Part shown: one piece after another, positions 14,946-19,555 of the stretch
Layout of the letters: each line of letters begins with the position of its first letter
How positions within the stretch are numbered: the first letter of the stretch is position 1
Source: Chrysochromulina parva
Lineage: Eukaryota; Haptophyta; Prymnesiales; Chrysochromulinaceae
Length of the DNA: 19,555 nucleotides
Assembly: GCA_002887195.1 (NCBI GenBank)
Contig: PJAB01000874.1
Span: forward strand, 1 to 19,555
Direction of reading: 5' to 3'
Made by a program: the position numbers and the translations under genes
Notes under the pieces: generated by a model
The model's input: the letters and a program-made list of their open reading frames with translations, nothing else
Databases searched by the model: none
Told to the model about the DNA's origin: nothing

Positions 14946-16091
14946 ATGCCCCCCTTCTTCTACGCCGTGCGAGGCGGCCCCACGCCAGGCGTGTACGCCT
15001 CGTGGGACGAGGCATGCAAGCACGGCGCGCAGGGTGTGCACGGTGTTCAGCAGAAGAAGTTTGCGAGTCGCGCCGAGGCGGACGCCTTTGTGCGGAACAG
15101 CCCGATGCCAGCAGCAGCGCCTGTGCCAGCTTCAGCGCAAGTGCCACGACCGCGCCCTGCGCAGGCGGCGGCGGCCGCTTCGTCGTCATCTGCTGCTACG
15201 AGCTCGCGCGGCGCGGCGGGCATCGTGGCCGGCGAGCTGGCGTGCTTCACAGACGGAGCATGCAAGGGCAACAATCACGTGGCGCTGAATGTCTGCCCGG
15301 CGGGCTGGGGCGTCGCCGTCGTGGAGGGCGCCGAGGGCGACGGCGCGAGCGGCGCCGGCCGCCTCATCGTCGAGCTCTTTGGGCCCGTCTGCCTCGATTC
15401 GGGCAGCCCGCACTTCCTCGGCGCTGAGGTCGGCTCGAACAACACGGGCGAGCTGTCGGCGGTGTGTGAGGCGCTGCATTGGCTTGCGCACGTCGAGCGG
15501 AGCGGCCGGAGCGCGGTGATCTGCTACGACTCCGAGTACGCCGCCAACCAGACCCTTGGGCAGCAGAAGACCAACAAGAACAAGGCGCTCGTCGCGCGCG
15601 CACAGGCTCTCCTCGTGTCCGCTCGTGCGCGCCGTACCGTCCGATTCCTTCACGTCAAAGGGCACTCCGGCCACCGGTGGAATGATGCTGCGGACGCGCT
15701 GGCCAATCGCGGCGCCGCGGGCTTCTGTTGCGACGTTGGCCGCTGGGCTTCTGTTGCGGCGGGTGGCGCTGCCACAACGGCCACAACGGCCGCCGCCGCC
15801 GCCGTGGCAGCGCCAGCCGCCGTCGCCGTGCCGCCGCCAGGCGCGGCAGCGCCGGCAGCATACAGCTCGCTCCCTTTGTTTACGCCGGGCGCCACGCTGT
15901 TACCGGACGGGCCGGCGAGCAAGCGAGCCCGTCATCGCCTTGGTGAGGCAGCGGTGCATGCAAGTGCGATGGTGGCGGGCGCTCGCTGCCCGGCGTGTGG
16001 CAGCGCCTCCGCAGCGACGACCGGAGCTGCACCTCCATCGATCGGGATCAGCGGGCTATGTGCGGCGTGCCGAGGTGCTTTGGGGTCGTGA
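14946..16091 (+). CDS. Ribonuclease H1 with viroplasmin-type N-terminal domain and zinc-ribbon-like C-terminus
   Basis: RNase H1 cuts the RNA strand of RNA-DNA hybrids. The product has 381 residues from the ATG at 14946. Residues 4-50 (FYAVRGGPTPGVYASW ... KKFASRAEADAFV) match the hybrid-binding domain of eukaryotic RNase H1, also called the caulimovirus viroplasmin domain. A Pro/Ala/Ser linker (52-90) leads to the catalytic domain at 97-258. The carboxylates are all present: Asp103 (CFTDGACKGN), Glu169 (NNTGELSAV), Asp195 (CYDSEYA) and Asp250 (NDAADALANRGA), plus His240 (KGHSGH). An Ala/Pro-rich linker with a basic KRARHR patch follows. The tail has CPAC and CAAC pairs (348-375) that could form a zinc ribbon; this is unusual for RNase H1. 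No plastid signal is seen. It converges with the next gene across 84 bp. Confidence 0.93.
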   Translation: MPPFFYAVRGGPTPGVYASWDEACKHGAQGVHGVQQKKFASRAEADAFVRNSPMPAAAPVPASAQVPRPRPAQAAAAASSSSAATSSRGAAGIVAGELACFTDGACKGNNHVALNVCPAGWGVAVVEGAEGDGASGAGRLIVELFGPVCLDSGSPHFLGAEVGSNNTGELSAVCEALHWLAHVERSGRSAVICYDSEYAANQTLGQQKTNKNKALVARAQALLVSARARRTVRFLHVKGHSGHRWNDAADALANRGAAGFCCDVGRWASVAAGGAATTATTAAAAAVAAPAAVAVPPPGAAAPAAYSSLPLFTPGATLLPDGPASKRARHRLGEAAVHASAMVAGARCPACGSASAATTGAAPPSIGISGLCAACRGALGS

Positions 16092-16175
16092 AGGCTTTTT
16101 GAGCGGAGTGCTGCTGTGACGTGCGACTCGCTAGCGGAGCATTTGTTGTGTGACTGATGACCTTTTTTGGTTTGC

Positions 16176-17168
16176 TTAGAGCGGCACGTCAAAAAACCGC
16201 CAAGGCTTGCGGATCACCTCCGCCGAGTCGGTCGGCGCGAAGATCAAGGTGCCCGCCATGGCGCCCTCGACGAGCTCCACTTGATAGGGCGCGACCACAG
16301 CCGACGACACGCCCGGCTCCCGGTACATGAGATCGACCACCTTGCCCTTGGCCCAGCGCTCGCCCAGGTTGCACTCAACGGCGTCGCCCACGCCGAAACG
16401 CAGCCGCTCGAGCCTCGTCGCCCGAACGACCTCCCTCGTGTCCTCGGGCGCGTAGAAGAGCGCGCCGTCCTGGGCGCCCGCTTCCTCGAGCCGTAGCTGA
16501 TAGGGCGCGACCAGACCGGGCGGCATGCTGTCGTCGCGGTACAGCCGATCCACCACCCTCGCCTTCGACCAGCCGCGCGGCGTCCGACACTCGACTGCGT
16601 CGCCCACGCTGAAGCGCAGCGCCTTGAGCCTCCTCTCGACCGACGCGGCTGAGACCAGGCAGCCTCTCAGGCTTTGCTCGAGCGTCTCGTGGTCGAGATG
16701 GCGGCCCAGGAGCACGAGCTTGCTCTCGCGCGCCTCGCCTTCGCGCCACGCGGCGTCCACATACTCGCCCTCCAGATGCGCTTCAGATCCGTGGAGGTGC
16801 GCACCTCGCAAGACAAACTTTTGGGTCGCGCAGTGGATGGACAGTACACCCGCCATGCCTTGGATGCTTGTCTTCTGCAGCGTCGCCCGCATCCACTCTT
16901 CGAGCAGGGCCATGTCAAGCTCGCCCTGTTGGACGGTCCTCCAGCTGTGTGCATCGCACTGCACCGCATCCAGTGCAGCAAGCAGCTCGCTCACGATTTC
17001 GCCGCTCGTTTCGCCGGCGCCCTGTCGGACGGTGCTGCGCCCTGCATTGCACTGCACCGGCCCTCGTTGGAGGCTGCACCGACGGACGCTGCCGTTCGCC
17101 GCATAGTGCAGAGTCAGGGTGTCGACACACACGACCATGCAGGCCAGCGCGATCGTCGACAACATCAC
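16176..17168 (-). CDS. CobW C-terminal domain protein with two APYQ repeats, lacking the GTPase domain
   Basis: The product has 330 residues. Residues 1-17 (MMLSTIALACMVVCVDT) look like a signal peptide or anchor. Residues 76-172 match the C-terminal domain of CobW/ZNG1 metallochaperones: GELDMALLEEWMRATL, IQGMAGVLSI, KFVLRGAHLH, WREGEARESKLVLLGRHLD and LEQSLRGCL are in family order. The GTP-binding N-terminal domain (Walker A, CXCC motif) is absent, and only 244 bp separate this start from the next gene. Residues 185-250 and 257-321 are two copies of one domain: LRFxVGDAVEC, a Trp, VVDxxYRE, PG, VAPYQ(L/V)xLxE, (L/F)xxAPxD, VVR/VIR. I recall this domain as common in haptophyte genomes, without a known function. 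Cys-rich repeats at 31-41 (CSLQRGPVQC) are odd. A metal-related role is inference. Confidence 0.8.
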   Translation of the reverse strand: MMLSTIALACMVVCVDTLTLHYAANGSVRRCSLQRGPVQCNAGRSTVRQGAGETSGEIVSELLAALDAVQCDAHSWRTVQQGELDMALLEEWMRATLQKTSIQGMAGVLSIHCATQKFVLRGAHLHGSEAHLEGEYVDAAWREGEARESKLVLLGRHLDHETLEQSLRGCLVSAASVERRLKALRFSVGDAVECRTPRGWSKARVVDRLYRDDSMPPGLVAPYQLRLEEAGAQDGALFYAPEDTREVVRATRLERLRFGVGDAVECNLGERWAKGKVVDLMYREPGVSSAVVAPYQVELVEGAMAGTLIFAPTDSAEVIRKPWRFFDVPL

Positions 17169-17413
17169 GGACTACAGAACAGCCATGACTTTCTTCACAA
17201 GTGGCCCAGGCTGAAGTGGCGAGTTTTGCGTCCGACGTGTGTGAACGTGTGGTCCGAATGAAAGTGAACGTATACACATGAAACTCCCGCCACTCGGCTC
17301 GCCTTTTCCATCGGCCGACCCCAGTATCCGGATGCCATCCGTGCAGGCATCCAAGGCCTTCCCAGCCCCTTGGGCTGCGGCACGCGAGCGTTGGAGACGA
17401 AACTGTCGTGCGC
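17169..17413. promoter_or_regulatory. Divergent promoter interval between CobW_C and ARM genes
   Basis: The 245 bp lie between outward-facing starts. The part from 17170 to 17280 is AT-richer, with repeated GTGAACGT (17240-17247 and 17265-17272). The frame of the ARM gene appears to stay open for some way upstream of its ATG, but I found no earlier in-frame ATG nearby. Confidence 0.4.
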
Positions 17414-19555
17414 ATGTCGGAGTCCTCGCTCAAGTACTACGAGCGGCACCAGACGCTGATCGAGGATGTGATAGGGAAAAGCATTGATGAGGCTCTCTCG
17501 ACACAGCCGGAGAATCCAATTGTCACCATCGCGGCTGCACTGCTCAAGCGGTGCAAGGTGGAGAGTGCAGCGGATGCCACCTTGCTCAGGAGCGCAACGT
17601 CGTCGCTTGGCATGGGCGCCGCCGAGCAGTTCAATGTATTGCGCCATGGGCATTCGTCCGAGCCGACGCCGGACATTCTTGAAGGCCCCTTGAGGCCCAT
17701 TGAGTACTACGAGCGCCACAAGACGCTGATCGAGGATGTGATAGGGGCCAGCATTGATGAGGCTCTCTCGTCACAGCCGGAGAATCCAATTGTCACCATC
17801 GCGGCTGCACTGCTCAAGCGGTGCAAGGTGGAGAGTGCAGCGGATGCCACCTTGCTCAGGAGCGCGGCGTCGTCGCTTGGCATGGGCACCGAGATGGCAT
17901 CAGTTCGTCTGAATGACAAGGGCCAGCAGCTCGCCAAGCTCTTGTCGCTCGACAGTCAGGTCGGAAAGGTTGTGCGCAAGATGGCGCCGCCGCCAAAATC
18001 GACGCTCGCCGGCGGAGCCCCGAGGCCATCGCGTGGCGTAGCGGGCGTGGGCACGGGCGCAGATGCGCCGGCGCCCTCGAAGGACGAGCGGCTGCAGTGG
18101 CTGGTCGAGCAGGTGCGCAGCGGCAGCGCGGATGCGGCCGGAGCACTGGCTGACATGACCGACGACGAGTCGCGGGTGGCGATTGCGAGGGCGGGCGGAA
18201 TCGTGCCGCTCGTGGCGCTGCTCACGGCCCAAGACCCAGCGGCCGGGGCGGAGGCGGCGCGTGCGCTGCGGAGCCTCGCGTACAACGCCACGAACAAGGT
18301 CTTGATCGCGCAGGATGGCGCCATCGCGCCGCTCGTGACGCTGGTGCAGAGCGGCACGGACGGCCAAAAGCAGCAGGCGGCGCGTGCGCTGAAGAACCTC
18401 GCGGATAACAACGCCGAAAACCAGGTCTCGATCGCACAGGCTGGCGCGATTGCGCCGCTCGTGACGCTGGTGCAGAGCGGCACAGATGACCAAAAGGAGC
18501 AGGCGGCGGGTGCGCTGTTTTTCCTCGCGGACATCCCCGAGAACAAGGTCTTGATCGCGCAGGCTGGCGCGATCGCGCCGCTCGTGCCGCTGGTGAAGAG
18601 CGGCACGGATGGCCAAAAGGAGCACGCAGCGGCTGCGCTGCAGAACCTCGCGTTCAACGCCGAGAACAAGGTCTTGATCGCGCAGGCTGGCGCAATCGCG
18701 CCACTCGTGACGCTGGTGAAGAGCGGCACGGATGATCAAAAGGAGTACGCAGCGGCTGCGCTGTGGAACCTCGCGTACGACAACGTCGAGAACCAGGTCT
18801 TGATCGCGCAGGCTGGCGCGATCACGCCGCTCGTGACGCTGGTGCAGAGCGGCACGGATGGCCAAAAGGAGAACGCGACGGGGGCGCTGCAGAGCCTCTT
18901 TATCGCAAGCCCGGCTTCGCCGGTGGGCTCGCAGGTGGCCTCGTCCGGCAAGGGGGCGTCTGTTGCGCTAGCTCAACGCCCCGCAGACGCCAACTACTTG
19001 CACTATTTCGCCGAATGGGACGGTAGAGACGCTCAAGGGCTTGAGGGCGACGCCTCCGCATCGGTCCTCGAGCTCCCTCATGGTGTTGAGCTGCGCTCTC
19101 GGGGAGGGCCGTTGCGCGTGGACATGTTCCGCGTCGAGCTCATTCCCAGCGACCACCGTCTCGCTGCGGGTGCCTTGAGCGAGGTTCTCCACATCATCGC
19201 GCCCGCTGCTGGGACCGCTGCCGGGACCGCTGCCGGCCCCGCCACCGATGGCGAAGTGCCACACCCGCTTCTGCTGCGCATGCCGCACCGCGCGTCAGCG
19301 GAACAGCTGGAACAGCTCGCCTTCTATCGAGCAGAGACTCCGGACAGCGAGATGCAGCTGGTCGAAGGTGGGTGCTTCTGGAGCGATGGGTACGCCGAGG
19401 TCGAGGTGACCTCGTTCTCCGTGTGGAAGGTCGCACCCCTTCTGTTGGGAGCTGCTGCGGTCGGCTGGGCTATGTCTACACGAACCTACATCGACCGACC
19501 GGTGGGCGTGGCCGCGTTTGCGCCCTCTGATCCCGAGGCGCCGCGCATTCTCCGT
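17414..19555 (+). CDS. Armadillo-repeat protein with duplicated N-terminal docking-like domain and ZU5-like C-terminal domain (partial, runs off the right end)
   Basis: The frame from the ATG at 17414 is open to the last base: 714 residues, no stop. Residues 7-68 and 97-158 are near-identical copies (YYERHxTLIEDVIGxSIDEA ... ENPIVTIAAALLKRCK). The pattern of two short helices with PENPI between resembles RIIa/Dpy-30 dimerisation-docking domains. Residues 227-496 hold about six armadillo repeats of about 42 residues, each with AQAGAIAPLVTLVQSGTD and AAxALxNLA blocks; adjacent copies are very alike at DNA level. Residues 526-672 look like a ZU5-type domain (LELPHGVELRSRGGPLRV ... HPLLLRMPHRA ... 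AEVEVTSFSVWKV). A hydrophobic run, PLLLGAAAVGWAM, follows at about 674-686. The parts suggest a scaffold or adaptor, as for other ARM and ZU5 proteins; partners are unknown. In-frame introns cannot be excluded. Confidence 0.85.
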   Translation, partial: MSESSLKYYERHQTLIEDVIGKSIDEALSTQPENPIVTIAAALLKRCKVESAADATLLRSATSSLGMGAAEQFNVLRHGHSSEPTPDILEGPLRPIEYYERHKTLIEDVIGASIDEALSSQPENPIVTIAAALLKRCKVESAADATLLRSAASSLGMGTEMASVRLNDKGQQLAKLLSLDSQVGKVVRKMAPPPKSTLAGGAPRPSRGVAGVGTGADAPAPSKDERLQWLVEQVRSGSADAAGALADMTDDESRVAIARAGGIVPLVALLTAQDPAAGAEAARALRSLAYNATNKVLIAQDGAIAPLVTLVQSGTDGQKQQAARALKNLADNNAENQVSIAQAGAIAPLVTLVQSGTDDQKEQAAGALFFLADIPENKVLIAQAGAIAPLVPLVKSGTDGQKEHAAAALQNLAFNAENKVLIAQAGAIAPLVTLVKSGTDDQKEYAAAALWNLAYDNVENQVLIAQAGAITPLVTLVQSGTDGQKENATGALQSLFIASPASPVGSQVASSGKGASVALAQRPADANYLHYFAEWDGRDAQGLEGDASASVLELPHGVELRSRGGPLRVDMFRVELIPSDHRLAAGALSEVLHIIAPAAGTAAGTAAGPATDGEVPHPLLLRMPHRASAEQLEQLAFYRAETPDSEMQLVEGGCFWSDGYAEVEVTSFSVWKVAPLLLGAAAVGWAMSTRTYIDRPVGVAAFAPSDPEAPRILR
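17433..17887 (+). repeat. Direct duplication of a 185-bp coding segment (270-bp offset)
   Basis: Bases 17433-17617 and 17703-17887 differ at only about 8 of 185 positions, with a run of nearly 100 bases identical including third codon positions. The 85 bp between them (17618-17702) are unique. The duplication is in frame and repeats one whole docking-like domain. Confidence 0.93.

Noticed and set aside
17900..18865. 321-residue minus-strand open frame with RHERRDRASLRDQDLV repeats
   Set aside because: It is the mirror of the armadillo repeats. The plus strand gives the recognisable domain, so the minus-strand repeats are a by-product.
1..19555. tRNA or rRNA genes, integrases or bacterial operon structure
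   Set aside because: No cloverleaf, rRNA block or recombinase motif was seen by eye on either strand. The introns and plastid presequences argue for nuclear eukaryotic DNA.

Overview
The window looks like nuclear DNA of a GC-rich, photosynthetic, single-celled eukaryote with a red-lineage secondary plastid. A haptophyte is my first guess; a pelagophyte-like stramenopile is also possible. Several coding sequences only become complete when short GT..AG introns of about 90-160 bp are removed. Three of them (IspF, ribosomal protein L15, transketolase) begin with a hydrophobic signal peptide ending in an AxA-F/Y motif (AHAYA, ASAF, ADAF), the mark of bipartite targeting to a complex plastid. No bacterial operons, Shine-Dalgarno sites, rRNA, tRNA, CRISPR or integrase were seen. 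Organism assignment is inference.

Layout, left to right. 1-258 (+): Gly-rich tail of a gene entering from the left. 692-1494 (+): plastid IspF, two exons. 2120-2770 (-): plastid 50S L15, convergent with IspF across a gap holding a MITE-like inverted repeat. 2955-4853 (+): EF-hand protein whose first calcium loop is split by an intron made almost wholly of a 10-bp tandem repeat; its 3' part carries 9-bp repeats and a 36-bp inverted repeat. 5175-9572 (-): one 1465-codon open frame, low-complexity and repeat-rich, with a possible RGS-like segment. 10101-12608 (+): plastid transketolase, four exons. 13072-13989 (+): HAD phosphatase of the 'Swiss Army Knife' RNA-repair type. 14281-14697 (-): small secreted or membrane protein. 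14946-16091 (+): RNase H1 with a viroplasmin-type N-terminal domain and a zinc-ribbon-like tail. 16176-17168 (-): CobW C-terminal domain without its GTPase, followed by two copies of an 'APYQ' domain. 17414-19555 (+, runs off the end): two near-identical docking-like domains, about six armadillo repeats and a ZU5-like domain.

The genes do not form one pathway. Three serve the plastid: IspF (isoprenoid precursors), L15 (translation) and transketolase (Calvin cycle / pentose phosphate). The others are signalling, scaffold or nucleic-acid proteins. Genes alternate in strand, giving four short head-to-head intervals (2771-2954, 9573-10100, 14698-14945, 17169-17413) that probably carry divergent promoters. 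The most distinctive features are the repeats inside or beside genes: a 10-bp repeat filling an intron, an 11-bp GATCTC-type repeat at three or four places, a perfect 22-bp hairpin inside a predicted domain, and a recent in-frame domain duplication at 17433-17887.
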